A DNA stretch of 64,000 nt from JAJDZL01 sp965220665 (GCA_965220665.1 CBDCQQ010000005.1:1612001-1676000); one strand, 5' to 3'; numbered from the stretch's first letter, positions 25,254 to 34,917 are shown. Notes: generated by a model from the letters alone, not told the origin. A program made the numbers and translations.

Positions 25254-25682
25254 TCAGTGGGGAGGATTCCGACTGTTCTGAATTTCTTTCACTCTTGACG
25301 GCCAGGTCGATCGGATATATGCCAAAATATCCCAGATTTCATCATCCGTCAATGCATGACCAAATCCTTCCATGCCACTTTTGATGTCAGTTAAACCTAG
25401 GGTCGCAAAGTATTCCAGCCCTCCGTATTTTGTGTAATCGAACAGCATTTGGTTATCGTGGTGCCAGGTGTGGCCGGTTACATCATGTGGCGGAGCTGGC
25501 AGAACGCCGTCCGGACCTGGTGACCGCCAATCGGGCTGTCCTTCCAGGTTCACCCCGTGGCAGGAAGCGCATTGCTGTTCATAATGCCGTTGCCCGTTTA
25601 CCAAATCACGATTCTCTAGTTCATGGACCGCAAATCCGGACGCAGGAACCAGAAGCAAAACTAGAAACAAGAACCTTTTCAT
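25254..25682 (-). CDS. Exported c-type cytochrome
   Basis: 142 residues with a clear signal peptide (MKRFLFLVLLLVPASGFA) and one haem-binding CASCH motif near residue 37. The C-terminal region SGMEGFGHALTDDEIWDILAYI resembles the sixth-ligand Met region of class I cytochromes. It is a periplasmic electron carrier. Its partner is unknown; the nearest gene of the same strand is the carbonic anhydrase 264 nt downstream. Confidence 0.9.
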   Translation of the reverse strand: MKRFLFLVLLLVPASGFAVHELENRDLVNGQRHYEQQCASCHGVNLEGQPDWRSPGPDGVLPAPPHDVTGHTWHHDNQMLFDYTKYGGLEYFATLGLTDIKSGMEGFGHALTDDEIWDILAYIRSTWPSRVKEIQNSRNPPH

Positions 25683-26019
25683 GAAGAGTAATTACACAGT
25701 GTGTGTGAGCATTAGGTGAATTGTATACGCTTAAATCAAAATATCAAAAAGATGGGTTTCCAACCGAAGTTGAAACTCCAATTGAATCAGCAACATAAGT
25801 TGATATGCTTTACTCGATTGAGTAACAAGACGAAGCGTCAGGGCACAAACAAAGCAAGCCTGAAATGTTAGTGTAATTTAGGAATCGACAACCCGGTAAA
25901 TTTCACAATGTGTGAAAAATTCTTCGTTTATTATGGAGTAGTGGCAGTGCTGAATCGCTGTTTGTAGCAATTCGGCAGCTGTATGAGCTTTTAAATACAT
26001 CAAATGGAGGAGGTAGAAA
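25683..26019. other. Intergenic region between divergent cytochrome and pot-type operon
   Basis: 337 bases without a gene. It must hold promoters for both flanking transcripts. The only structured element I see is the inverted repeat at 25901-25917. A ribosome-binding site (GGAGGAGG near 26005) precedes the solute-binding protein gene. Confidence 0.6.
25901..25917. promoter_or_regulatory. Inverted repeat upstream of the pot-type operon
   Basis: Perfect TTTCACA-ATG-TGTGAAA, 7-bp arms and a 3-nt spacer, about 100 bases before the first gene. The size fits a dimeric repressor or activator site. Its arms are the reverse order of a CRP site, so it is not CRP. No regulator gene lies next to it. 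Confidence 0.4.
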
Positions 26020-27051
26020 ATGCCTGCAATTCTGAAATTTGCAATTGCGTTCTTAAGCGCACTGATTATTTCGCAATCCGCCTACGCAGCCGGTCAGCTG
26101 AATGTCTACAACTGGGGTGATTACATCAATCCGGAAGTTCTGACTCGTTTTTCTGAAGAGACGGGTATTGAAGTTTCGCTTGATACCTACGGGACCAACG
26201 AGGAAATGCTGGCCAAAATTCAATCGGGTGCAACTGGATACGACATCGTATTTCCGTCTGTACATATGCGTGACATCATGCAGAAGTTGGGACTTCTACA
26301 CGATGCCAAGGTCAACACATTGAATGGCTTTGAGAACATCGATCCGGCCAATATGATTTCCAAAGTTGATCCGGAAAGTTCTTTCTGCCTGCCCTATGCG
26401 TGGGGTGCCGTTGGAATCTTCTACAACAAGGAGGAAGCTGGTGAACTTAAAACTTGGGACGATTTTTTTGCATTGCCAGACAAGGGCAAGAAAATCACTA
26501 TGCTGGATGATTTGAGAGAAACCATTGGCGTAGCTCTCATCAAGAATGGCCATTCAGTCAATTCAACGGATGGCGATGCGCTTAAACAAGCCGAAGCCTG
26601 GCTGTTGGATCGTAAAGATAAGATTTCTGCATTCAGTTATGACATTGTGTCACTGGTTCAGGCAGGGGATATCGCCGCGGCTCACTGGTATGTAGGTGCG
26701 ACGCTGTACACGCTGGAAGAACCGGACAAGTTGGGCTTTGTGATTCCGGAAGAAGGTGCCACCATGTATCAGGAAGACATCTGCGTTCTCAAAGATGCAC
26801 CAAACAAGGACAGCGCAATCAAATTTTTTGAGTTTTACATGCAGCCCGAAATTGCCGCACTCAATACATTGCAGCAGGTTAACGGCACCGCTAATGCTCC
26901 GGCTCGTGATTTGCTACCACCAGAACTGAAAGCGAATCCGAACACGAACCCGCCGCCCGAAGTGGTTGCCAAACTGCAGATTTTTGAAGATCTAGGCAAT
27001 GATCTTCGAATGTACAATCGAGTCTGGACAAAGGTTCGTACCGCGCAGTAA
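26020..27051 (+). CDS. potD: Polyamine-type ABC transporter substrate-binding protein (PotD/PotF-like)
   Basis: 343 residues. A signal peptide (KFAIAFLSALIISQSAYA) is followed by the family start GQLNVYNWGDYINPEVLTRF. YDIVFPSVHMRDIM and SFCLPYAWGAVGIFYNKEE match the spermidine/putrescine-binding group. It is periplasmic and delivers a cationic substrate to the permeases encoded next. It heads an operon with catabolic genes, so the true ligand may be an amide or modified amine and not a free polyamine. A strong Shine-Dalgarno sequence (GGAGGAGG) precedes it. Confidence 0.88.
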   Translation: MPAILKFAIAFLSALIISQSAYAAGQLNVYNWGDYINPEVLTRFSEETGIEVSLDTYGTNEEMLAKIQSGATGYDIVFPSVHMRDIMQKLGLLHDAKVNTLNGFENIDPANMISKVDPESSFCLPYAWGAVGIFYNKEEAGELKTWDDFFALPDKGKKITMLDDLRETIGVALIKNGHSVNSTDGDALKQAEAWLLDRKDKISAFSYDIVSLVQAGDIAAAHWYVGATLYTLEEPDKLGFVIPEEGATMYQEDICVLKDAPNKDSAIKFFEFYMQPEIAALNTLQQVNGTANAPARDLLPPELKANPNTNPPPEVVAKLQIFEDLGNDLRMYNRVWTKVRTAQ

Positions 27052-27066
27052 CGGGAACGGAGTTGA

Positions 27067-28161
27067 ATGGACTCCATCGCCGAGGTCAGAGAAGCTGTTA
27101 AACGCTTTCCGGCACCCGAAGGCGGTGTCATCACGGCGCTTGACAATATTTCGCTAAATATCCAGCAGGGTCAGTTCATGACCTTGCTGGGTCCCTCTGG
27201 CTGTGGTAAAACGACGCTGCTGAGAGCGATCAGCGGCTTTGAGGATCTTGATTCGGGAGAAGTACGAATCGCTGGCGAATCAGTCGCGGGTGTACCGCCT
27301 TATCGACGTCCTGTCAATACCGTTTTTCAGAACTATGCGCTGTTTCCTCACTTATCTGTAAGTGGCAATGTAGGTTATGGACTGGATCTTGCCCGTGTAT
27401 CAAAAACTGAGCGTGAACAACGAGTTGGCGAAGCACTGGAAAGGGTAAACCTGTCGGGGTTTGATCGACGCAAGCCAGCGCAGCTCTCAGGAGGTCAGCA
27501 ACAGCGCGTAGCCCTGGCAAGAGCAATCATCAACCAGCCAAAGCTCCTGTTGCTGGACGAACCGCTTTCAGCATTGGATCGCAATTTGCGTCAGTCCATG
27601 CAGCTCGAACTGAAAAGTCTGCAGCATGATCTAGGCATCTGCTTTCTGTTCGTCACCCACGATCAGGAAGAAGCTCTGACGATGTCCGATCAGGTCGTTG
27701 TGCTGGACCACGGTAGAATTGAGCAGATCGGGCCGCCCGAGGAACTTTACCACCAGCCTGCAACTCGTTTTGTTGCAGGTTTCATAGGGGACGGTACACT
27801 CTTTTCGGGAACGATCGAAAATAGCACTGAAGACCCAATCCTTGTTACAGAAGGCGGCTTGCGTATCTCAGTTGCAATCGGGCCATCAGTCGGCACCAAC
27901 GCGACGCTCATCATCCGCCCGGAGCACCTGAATATCGCCCCTCAGGAACACGACAATTCCTTGGGAATTTTAGATGCTGTGCTGGAGCAATCCGTGTTTC
28001 AGGGTGCAACTCGCCAGTATGTCTGTAAACTGGCTAACGGCGCTTCTATTTCTGTTTCTGCAGCAGGTTCGGGAGACGAAGCTCTAAGCAGCGTCAATAC
28101 AGGTGATTCAATTCGCCTCGCCTACCGCCGGGATTCACCTCACCTGATACTCGAGTCCTGA
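27067..28161 (+). CDS. potA: Polyamine-type ABC transporter ATP-binding protein (PotA-like)
   Basis: 364 residues. Walker A is LLGPSGCGKTT, the Q-loop region is NTVFQNYALFPH, the signature is LSGGQQQ, and Walker B is LLLLDEPLSALD. A C-terminal TOBE-type domain spans about 240-360. It powers the import system with the permeases downstream. It begins 15 nt after the binding-protein gene and ends 2 nt before potB, a tight operon. Confidence 0.93.
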   Translation: MDSIAEVREAVKRFPAPEGGVITALDNISLNIQQGQFMTLLGPSGCGKTTLLRAISGFEDLDSGEVRIAGESVAGVPPYRRPVNTVFQNYALFPHLSVSGNVGYGLDLARVSKTEREQRVGEALERVNLSGFDRRKPAQLSGGQQQRVALARAIINQPKLLLLDEPLSALDRNLRQSMQLELKSLQHDLGICFLFVTHDQEEALTMSDQVVVLDHGRIEQIGPPEELYHQPATRFVAGFIGDGTLFSGTIENSTEDPILVTEGGLRISVAIGPSVGTNATLIIRPEHLNIAPQEHDNSLGILDAVLEQSVFQGATRQYVCKLANGASISVSAAGSGDEALSSVNTGDSIRLAYRRDSPHLILES

Positions 28162-28163
28162 AC

Positions 28164-29048
28164 ATGGCAACCAAACGGGACCTTCGCAGCCTCAGTACTC
28201 TGTTGACACCGTCAACCCTGTTCCTCGGGGTATTCTTTTTGGGTCCGCTCGCTGTCATGGTCATATTCAGTTTTCTGGAGCCCGGCATCTATGGCGGAGT
28301 CGTCTGGAATTTTTATCACTGGAATTACGGCCGAATACTTGGCTGGGCTGACGGAGAATGGGAAGACTTCGACCCGGTCTACATCGACATTTTCTTAAGG
28401 TCTGTACGTCTTGCGTTGACCAATGTAGGCATCACTCTACTAGTTTGTTATCCGGCAGCGCTCTGGGTGAGTGGACTCTCAGTGCGATGGCGGACTTTTG
28501 TTGTCTTTATTATCACGCTTCCCTTTTTCGTAAGCCTGGTCGTGCGCCTGTTCTGCTGGGTGTTAATATTGCGGCCAAGCGGGTTTCTGAGCACCTCATT
28601 AATGGGCCTTGGCATCATCTCAGAACCCATCGACATCATTTACACGGAAACCGCGGTCTTGATCGGAATGGCCTATATCTTATTGCCATTTATGTTTCTA
28701 CCGCTTTATGCGAGCATTGAAAAATTGGATCATTCACTGCTGGAGGCTTCTGCTGATTTAGGTGCCAATCCGTTTCAAACCTTCTGGCGGGTTATTCTCC
28801 CTTGTACGCTTCCCGGAATTGCAGCCGGTGCGGTACTGGTGTTTATCCCCAGTCTCGGCAACTTCATCGTTCCTGATCTGCTCGGTGGTGCGAAAGTGAT
28901 GATGATCGGAAATCTGATTGAGCAGCAGTTTCTGTCAGCGCGTAACTGGCCGTTTGGTTCGGCGCTATCTGTCATGATCATGCTGGTCATGTTTATGTTG
29001 ATCGTGTTTTATCTTAGGCGCATCGGCCGTTCGGAGATTGTCAGATGA
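28164..29048 (+). CDS. potB: Polyamine-type ABC transporter permease (PotB-like)
   Basis: 294 residues with about six membrane segments. The EAA loop HSLLEASADLGANPFQTFWRV contacts the ATPase. The N-terminal hydrophobic LFLGVFFLGPLAVMVIFSFLEPG is typical of PotB/PotH. It overlaps potC by 4 nt. It forms the inner-membrane channel with PotC. Confidence 0.9.
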   Translation: MATKRDLRSLSTLLTPSTLFLGVFFLGPLAVMVIFSFLEPGIYGGVVWNFYHWNYGRILGWADGEWEDFDPVYIDIFLRSVRLALTNVGITLLVCYPAALWVSGLSVRWRTFVVFIITLPFFVSLVVRLFCWVLILRPSGFLSTSLMGLGIISEPIDIIYTETAVLIGMAYILLPFMFLPLYASIEKLDHSLLEASADLGANPFQTFWRVILPCTLPGIAAGAVLVFIPSLGNFIVPDLLGGAKVMMIGNLIEQQFLSARNWPFGSALSVMIMLVMFMLIVFYLRRIGRSEIVR

Positions 29049-29866
29049 AACACCCGTGGCTCAAGCGTTTACTGTCCCTGCACGGTTTCTTGTTTCTGGC
29101 TTTCGTCTACGCGCCGATCATTATTGTTGTTGTTTACTCTTTCAATAGCCATCCGGTCAACATGATGGTGTGGAAAGACTTTACCTTCGACTGGTACCTG
29201 TCAATTTTTGGCAATCCTACAAAACTGACTGAACAGACACTCTACGTCGAATCTACAGATCAACTGTTGTCAGCAGTCAAAAACAGCCTGACTGTTGCCT
29301 TAACGACGACCACATTCGCGACCATCGTTGGAACTGCGACCGCACTTGCAATTTATCGATATCACTTCAAACTCAAGCCTTTCTACCAAGGCCTGCTGTA
29401 TATGCCGATGGTCATGCCTGACATCGTGTTGGGTATTGCATTGCTGGTGTTTTTCATTAATTTTGGTGTAAAGCTTGGATTGATGTCGATCATCATCGGA
29501 CACTGTACATTTTTGATTTCTTATGTTTTTGTTGTGGTCAGTGCCCGGCTGGCAGGCATGGATAGTACACTGGAGGAAGCCTCAGCAGATCTGGGAGCCA
29601 ATCCCTGGGCTACATTTCGGCGCGTAACCTTCCCGCAGATTCTGCCAGGTATTGTGGGTGGAGCACTGTTAGCCTTTATCATTTCAATGGATGATCTGGT
29701 GATTACCTATTTCATAGCTGGAGTTGACTCAACAACGCTGCCCGTTTTCATCTACGGCATGCTACGGCGCGGTGTAAAACCGGAAATCAATGCAATTGCC
29801 ACACTCATGCTACTTTTTTCTTTCGCAATAGCTGCACTTGGGCTTTACTTTAGAAGACGAAATTGA
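29045..29866 (+). CDS. potC: Polyamine-type ABC transporter permease (PotC-like)
   Basis: 273 residues with about six membrane segments and the EAA loop STLEEASADLGANPWATFRRV. PotC/PotI-type features include FVYAPIIIVVVYSFNSH near the start and the conserved SMDDLVITYFIAG. It pairs with the PotB-like subunit. The next gene, a peptidase, starts 29 nt later, so the transporter and the enzymes are probably cotranscribed. Confidence 0.9.
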   Translation: MKHPWLKRLLSLHGFLFLAFVYAPIIIVVVYSFNSHPVNMMVWKDFTFDWYLSIFGNPTKLTEQTLYVESTDQLLSAVKNSLTVALTTTTFATIVGTATALAIYRYHFKLKPFYQGLLYMPMVMPDIVLGIALLVFFINFGVKLGLMSIIIGHCTFLISYVFVVVSARLAGMDSTLEEASADLGANPWATFRRVTFPQILPGIVGGALLAFIISMDDLVITYFIAGVDSTTLPVFIYGMLRRGVKPEINAIATLMLLFSFAIAALGLYFRRRN

Positions 29867-29895
29867 TCAAACACTAACCACTGACGTACTGAACG

Positions 29896-30978
29896 ATGAA
29901 AAGACGAGGACGAGAACTTGGGTTGCCCTTTCCAGGTCGAACCGGTGAGCATAATGCCATGACGGATGTTCCGGGCGTGGAAGTTGGATTTTGTACCCGA
30001 ATTGAAGGGAATGGACTGCTGATTCAGGGGGAGGGACCCATAAGAACAGGTGTGACTGCAATTCTGCCCCTTGGACGAAATCCAGAGCCTCAGCCGGTGT
30101 GGGCAGGCATGTATGCACTGAATGGTAACGGTGAAATGACTGGTACGCACTGGATTCGGGATGGTGGTTACTTTGTCGGACCGATCTGTATCACCAACAC
30201 TCACAGTGTTGGTATCGTTCACCATGCGGCGGTCAGGTGGATGATTCGAAACTATGAGGAAGCGTGGCAATCGGAACACCTTTGGTCGATGCCTGTTGTG
30301 GCGGAAACATACGACGGCGTGTTGAATGACATTAATGGACAGCATCTCACGGAAGATGACGCGCTTAAAGCACTGGATAGCGCGAAACCAGGACCTGTGG
30401 ATGAGGGTAACGTTGGCGGTGGAACCGGAATGATCTGCTATGAGTTTAAGGGTGGTACTGGCACTTCATCACGTTGTCTGGAAGTTGACGGTGAAGAGTT
30501 TGTCATCGGTGCACTGGTTCAAGCCAACCACGGCGTGCGACCCTGGTTTACGGTTTTAGGCAGACAGGTGGGGAAATCGATGACGGAAGATCGATTGATG
30601 GATGAAGAACTCGGTTCGATCATCGTGATGCTAGGTACTAACTTACCGATGGCTCCACATCAGTTACAGAGATTGGCCAAGAGAGCTGCGATTGGTATTG
30701 GCCGTGGCGGTACGCCCGGTGGTAACAACTCAGGCGACATCTTTCTTGCTTTCAGCACTGCCAATCGAGGCCCGATTCCGCAACTGGCGTCTGGCAGGCG
30801 GCAGATGGAAGTCATCAATGATGAATTGTTTGATCCAATTTATCTGGCGGCAACCGAAGTGATTGAAGAGTCCATCATCAATGCAATTCTAGCGGCCGAA
30901 GACATGTCGACCGTGCGTCCTCCGGGACTGATGTGTCGTGCAATTGATCACGAACGGCTACTTGAGTTTTTTCAATAG
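29896..30978 (+). CDS. P1 (DmpA/S58) family aminopeptidase
   Basis: 360 residues of the DmpA/BapA family of self-cleaving Ntn-like peptidases (L-aminopeptidase / D-esterase / beta-peptidyl aminopeptidase). Family motifs are DVPGVEVGFCTRIEG, NVGGGTGMICYEFKGGTGTSSR and GTPGGNNSGDIF. Autocleavage and the nucleophile are expected at S279 in NNSGD. No signal peptide, so it is cytoplasmic. It could remove an N-terminal amino acyl or beta-amino acyl group from the imported compound. It is in the same operon as a polyamine-type importer and a DMFase-like enzyme. Confidence 0.88.
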   Translation: MKRRGRELGLPFPGRTGEHNAMTDVPGVEVGFCTRIEGNGLLIQGEGPIRTGVTAILPLGRNPEPQPVWAGMYALNGNGEMTGTHWIRDGGYFVGPICITNTHSVGIVHHAAVRWMIRNYEEAWQSEHLWSMPVVAETYDGVLNDINGQHLTEDDALKALDSAKPGPVDEGNVGGGTGMICYEFKGGTGTSSRCLEVDGEEFVIGALVQANHGVRPWFTVLGRQVGKSMTEDRLMDEELGSIIVMLGTNLPMAPHQLQRLAKRAAIGIGRGGTPGGNNSGDIFLAFSTANRGPIPQLASGRRQMEVINDELFDPIYLAATEVIEESIINAILAAEDMSTVRPPGLMCRAIDHERLLEFFQ

Positions 30979-30989
30979 AGAAGAGAAAA

Positions 30990-32372
30990 ATGAATTTTGA
31001 TTCCAATACAGATTCCGGTTCGTGGGAAGCAAGAGACTTAAGGTCGGTATTGCACGGGTTCACTCACCTTGGAACCCTTCATGAGAAAGGTCCGTCCGTC
31101 ATGGCACGAGGGGAGGGCATTTACGTTATCGATTCTCACGGCAAGCGATATCTCGAAGCCAACTCAGGACTATGGAACATGGTTCTAGGATTTGATCATC
31201 CGTCACTGATTGAAGCGGCCTGTGATCAATACAGAAAATTTCCAACCTATCATGCATTTTTCGGACGGATCACTGAGTCGGCTGTGGCGTTATCGGAAAA
31301 ATTGATTGAAATTGCCCCTATACCAATGAGTAAGGTATTTTTCACGAATTCCGGGTCCGAAGCGAACGATACAGCAGTGAAAATGTTGTGGATGATTCAC
31401 CGCGGTCTAGGTAATCCACAGCGTCGCAAGATCATTTCCAGAATCAACGCTTATCACGGTGTCACTGGAATAACAGCGAGCATGACAGGCAAGGACTATG
31501 TCGGAGCTTTCGGACTTCCGCTTGATGACTTTCTGTTTACTGATTGTCCCCACCATTGGCGATTTGCAAAAGATGGCGAAAGCGAACTCGAATTTGCTGG
31601 CCGTTGTGCTGAAAATCTGGAGGTACTGATTGAGGCGGAGGGAGCCGATACCATAGCTGGTTTTGTTGCTGAACCCGTCATGGGAGCAGGTGGAGTCATT
31701 CCACCACCTAAAGGGTACTTTGAAGCGATTCAGAACGTGCTCAGAAAATTCGATATACCGTTGATCGTAGACGAAGTGATTTGTGGGTTTGGACGCACTG
31801 GACGTGTTTGGGGCAGTCAGACTTACAACATTGAACCTGACATCCTGATCGCGTCAAAGTGCATCACTGCAGGTTACTTTCCGATGGGTGCGATTATGAT
31901 TTCGGAGTCGATCGCCGACAAACTCAATCAGGCCAGTGAAGCCTACGAAGAGTTTCCACACGGGTTTACAACAGCAGGTCACCCGGTTGGCTGTTCGATT
32001 GCACTGAAGGCGATTGAAATTATTCTGGAACAGGGTGCACTGGATAACGTTGTGAATGTTGCGCCTTATTTTTTGCAAAGGTTGGAACAATTTGCTTCCC
32101 ATCCGCATATTGGTGAGGCACGCGGAGTTGGATTGATGGGTGCTCTTGAGTTGGTAAAGGACAAGCATTTGAAATCACCATTTCCGCCCGAGCAGCCCGT
32201 TGCAGAGAGCATTGCCAATATCGCTTCGGACAATGGTTTGATTTGCAGACCGATTGGACAGTCCATTGTTGTTGCGCCGCCATTTGTAATCACACGGGAT
32301 CAAATTGACGAGCTATTCAACAAGCTTCAAACCACCATCGATCAGGTTTTCGATTCTTTGAGGATTGATTGA
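30990..32372 (+). CDS. Class III aminotransferase
   Basis: 460 residues of the PLP-dependent class III (omega-amino acid) aminotransferase family. The Schiff-base Lys is in ILIASKCITAGYFPMGA, and the pyridine-nitrogen Asp lies in LIVDEVICGFGRTGR. MSKVFFTNSGSEANDTAVKM is the phosphate-binding stretch. It would transfer an omega-amino group, e.g. from a diamine or amino acid made by upstream steps, to pyruvate or a 2-oxo acid. The stop overlaps the next start by one base (TGATG). Confidence 0.9.
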   Translation: MNFDSNTDSGSWEARDLRSVLHGFTHLGTLHEKGPSVMARGEGIYVIDSHGKRYLEANSGLWNMVLGFDHPSLIEAACDQYRKFPTYHAFFGRITESAVALSEKLIEIAPIPMSKVFFTNSGSEANDTAVKMLWMIHRGLGNPQRRKIISRINAYHGVTGITASMTGKDYVGAFGLPLDDFLFTDCPHHWRFAKDGESELEFAGRCAENLEVLIEAEGADTIAGFVAEPVMGAGGVIPPPKGYFEAIQNVLRKFDIPLIVDEVICGFGRTGRVWGSQTYNIEPDILIASKCITAGYFPMGAIMISESIADKLNQASEAYEEFPHGFTTAGHPVGCSIALKAIEIILEQGALDNVVNVAPYFLQRLEQFASHPHIGEARGVGLMGALELVKDKHLKSPFPPEQPVAESIANIASDNGLICRPIGQSIVVAPPFVITRDQIDELFNKLQTTIDQVFDSLRID

Positions 32373-32689
32373 TGTCAAGATATCGACTGTCTGATGAGGA
32401 TCTCAAATACGTAGCAGAATTCAGGGCCAACCCACTCGGTACACCGAGTCCCGGACTGCAAAGAGTCCTGAATCTCCTGCGCGGCGGACCAAAAAAGGGA
32501 AAGTACGTTCTGATTGTCAAGGAACCTTTTCACCGCTGGAATCTGGGACGCATGCCAGAGTCGCGCGGCGAACCCATTGAAATCATCAGCGAAATCGAGT
32601 ACACCGATCTTGCCGAAGCTGAGTGGGATGTTTTCAAGCGCAGGTGGAAAGAGAGTACGGGTCGGGATCTAGAGCAGGAGTTGGCATGA
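32372..32689 (+). CDS. N,N-dimethylformamidase small-subunit-like protein
   Basis: 105 residues. The pattern NPLGTPSPGLQRVLNLLR...GKYVLI...W resembles, from memory, the alpha subunit of bacterial N,N-dimethylformamidase (NP-G, SP-LQRV-N, GKY). The C-terminus (ekRWKESTGRDLEQELA type helix) also fits. It lies directly before the large subunit and shares the ATGA overlap with it, as the alpha and beta genes do in known enzymes. It is shorter than the described alpha subunits (about 130). Start ATG at 32372, overlapping the aminotransferase stop. Confidence 0.72.
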   Translation: MSRYRLSDEDLKYVAEFRANPLGTPSPGLQRVLNLLRGGPKKGKYVLIVKEPFHRWNLGRMPESRGEPIEIISEIEYTDLAEAEWDVFKRRWKESTGRDLEQELA

Positions 32690-34917
32690 CACGCATCCTG
32701 GCATACACCGATCGAATCAGTGTTGCACCAGGTGGGTCCGTTCAGGTTAAGGTGAGTTGTGATGGTCTGGACTATTACCATGCCAGATTGATTCGGGTCA
32801 TTCAGGGTGATGTCAACCCGTTGGGTCCAGGTTATCGAGAAGAAGTCGTTGATCTCGATCTTGGTGGCCCAATTCCGGGTAGGTTTCAACCCATTCATGC
32901 AGGGTCCTATGGCATCGCCGAAGGTGCACCACCGCTGGATATGGGTAAGTCATTCAGCATGCAGGCACTGATATGGCCAACCTTGCCGGGTTGCGGTCCA
33001 CAGACGATCTTGAGCTACGAGGATCCGAATTCATGTGCAGGTTTCAGACTCTACCTGGACGCGGCTGGTGCACTCGCATTTCAAGTCACCGAATTACAGG
33101 GTAATAGCGATAGCATTTCAACAGGATCACCACTTTTCGCGCAGCGATGGTATCTGATAACTGGAGAATTTGACGCTGACTCACGAACGCTTACGGTTTT
33201 TCAAGTGCCGCTGATTTCTACCCCGAAGGTACAGGATAGACACAAAAATTCGAAAGTTAGCACGATAGGTACATTTGAAGCGGGGTCTGATGCAGTCATC
33301 ATGATCGCTGCCCACATCGGGTCTGAACGTCAAGCACTTGAGCATTTCAATGGTCGCATTGAAGCACCGAAAATTTTTACACGATTATTGGATGAATACG
33401 AAAAGTTGAATCCTGGCACTGCTGAAGTTCGAGAACTGATTGCCGCGTGGGATTTTTCTGTTGGCATTTCAACGGACAGGATTATTGATGTGTCAGAAAA
33501 TCAGCTGAACGGACGCCTGGTTAATCTTCCCGCCCGTGGAGTCACAGGTCACTTGTGGAATGGTGATGAACATTGCTGGAAGAATAACTTTGATCATTAT
33601 GCGGCAATCCATTTTCATGATGACGATCTTTACGACTGTGAATGGGAAACCGATATAGAAGTCAAGCTACCTGATAGTCTGAAAAGCGGCGTTTATGCCG
33701 TTCATCTACAAAGCGGGTCTGAGGAGTACTACACTCCCTTCGCAGTGCGGCCGCCACGCGGCACCCGATCTGCCCCTGTCGCATTCATCCTGCCAAGTGC
33801 CAGCTACATGGCTTATGCGAATAATCGGATTGGCATTGATGTACCGGAAACTGAAATCGTAACCGGACGCCTGGTGCAGATGAATCCGATCGATCTTTTT
33901 ATGCAGACCCACCCCGAAATAGGGTTGTCTTTCTACGATGTTCACAATGATGGCAGTGGCGTCTACTACTCATCACGTCTCAGACCCATCGTTCAAATGC
34001 AACCCAGGCAGATTGGCCATCTGGGAGGTGTCGGTTCAAATCTGTGGCAATTTAACGCAGATACCCATATTTTGGGTTGGCTTGATCAGTTGGAACAGTC
34101 GTTTGATGTGATCACAGACGAAGATCTGGAAAATGAAGGCGGCCAGGTTCTAGATGGCTATAAGGCGGTAATCACTGGTACACACCCAGAATATTACTCG
34201 GTTGGGATGCTGGATGGTCTTCAGTCCTATCTTAATGCTGGTGGTCGTCTGATGTATCTTGGCGGTAACGGTTTTTACTGGCGGGTGAGTTTTCATCCGA
34301 CACTTCCAGGTGTGATTGAGTGCAGAAAATCAGAAGATGGCATTCGCGTGTATCCGCCTCCACCTGGGGAGTTTTATGCCAGTTTTACAGGCGAGTACAC
34401 GGGGCTTTGGCGACGTAACGGTCGAGCGCCGAATGAGTTGGTAGGCATCGGTATGGTTTCACAGGGGTTTGATTGCTCGTCGCCTTTCATTCTGACAGAA
34501 GCCAGCAGCGACCCGCGTGCGTCGTTTATTTTTAAAGGAGTTGAAGGGCCAGTTGTCGGCGATTACGGCTTATCCGGCGGCGGTGCGGCTGGTCTGGAGC
34601 TGGATGCAACAAACCATGCGTGGGGTACACCACCAAATACACTGGTACTGGCAACCTCAGAGCGCCATTCAGATATCTATTTGATGACGCCGGAAGACAT
34701 GGATGACCCAGCTCCGGGATTAGGCGGAACAGAAGCAGAGATTATTCGAGCAGAGATGGTATTTTTCGAAACCCCGAAGGGCGGTGCTGTATTTTCGACC
34801 GGTTCCATCGCCTGGTGCGGCAGTCTTTCTCACGCCGACTACAATAACGATGTTGCGCGAATTACAGGCAATGTGCTGAAACGTTTTCTTGACCCAACAC
34901 CTTTTCCAGTCATGTAA
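32686..34917 (+). CDS. N,N-dimethylformamidase large-subunit-like amidohydrolase
   Basis: 743 residues from the ATG at 32686 (AGGAG precedes it), near the usual 760 of DMFase beta subunits. Residues about 90-230 look like a concanavalin/LamG-type beta sandwich, and 365-700 like the catalytic domain. DMFase uses a single iron held by Tyr, His and Glu. H500-x-E502 in ITGTHPEYYS fits the His-x-Glu pair, and Tyr427/428 in GSGVYYSSRLRPI is my candidate for the Tyr. Known enzymes hydrolyse dimethylformamide to dimethylamine and formate, but many homologues have unknown amide substrates. The neighbouring polyamine-type importer argues for a larger cationic amide here. Confidence 0.82.
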   Translation: MTRILAYTDRISVAPGGSVQVKVSCDGLDYYHARLIRVIQGDVNPLGPGYREEVVDLDLGGPIPGRFQPIHAGSYGIAEGAPPLDMGKSFSMQALIWPTLPGCGPQTILSYEDPNSCAGFRLYLDAAGALAFQVTELQGNSDSISTGSPLFAQRWYLITGEFDADSRTLTVFQVPLISTPKVQDRHKNSKVSTIGTFEAGSDAVIMIAAHIGSERQALEHFNGRIEAPKIFTRLLDEYEKLNPGTAEVRELIAAWDFSVGISTDRIIDVSENQLNGRLVNLPARGVTGHLWNGDEHCWKNNFDHYAAIHFHDDDLYDCEWETDIEVKLPDSLKSGVYAVHLQSGSEEYYTPFAVRPPRGTRSAPVAFILPSASYMAYANNRIGIDVPETEIVTGRLVQMNPIDLFMQTHPEIGLSFYDVHNDGSGVYYSSRLRPIVQMQPRQIGHLGGVGSNLWQFNADTHILGWLDQLEQSFDVITDEDLENEGGQVLDGYKAVITGTHPEYYSVGMLDGLQSYLNAGGRLMYLGGNGFYWRVSFHPTLPGVIECRKSEDGIRVYPPPPGEFYASFTGEYTGLWRRNGRAPNELVGIGMVSQGFDCSSPFILTEASSDPRASFIFKGVEGPVVGDYGLSGGGAAGLELDATNHAWGTPPNTLVLATSERHSDIYLMTPEDMDDPAPGLGGTEAEIIRAEMVFFETPKGGAVFSTGSIAWCGSLSHADYNNDVARITGNVLKRFLDPTPFPVM

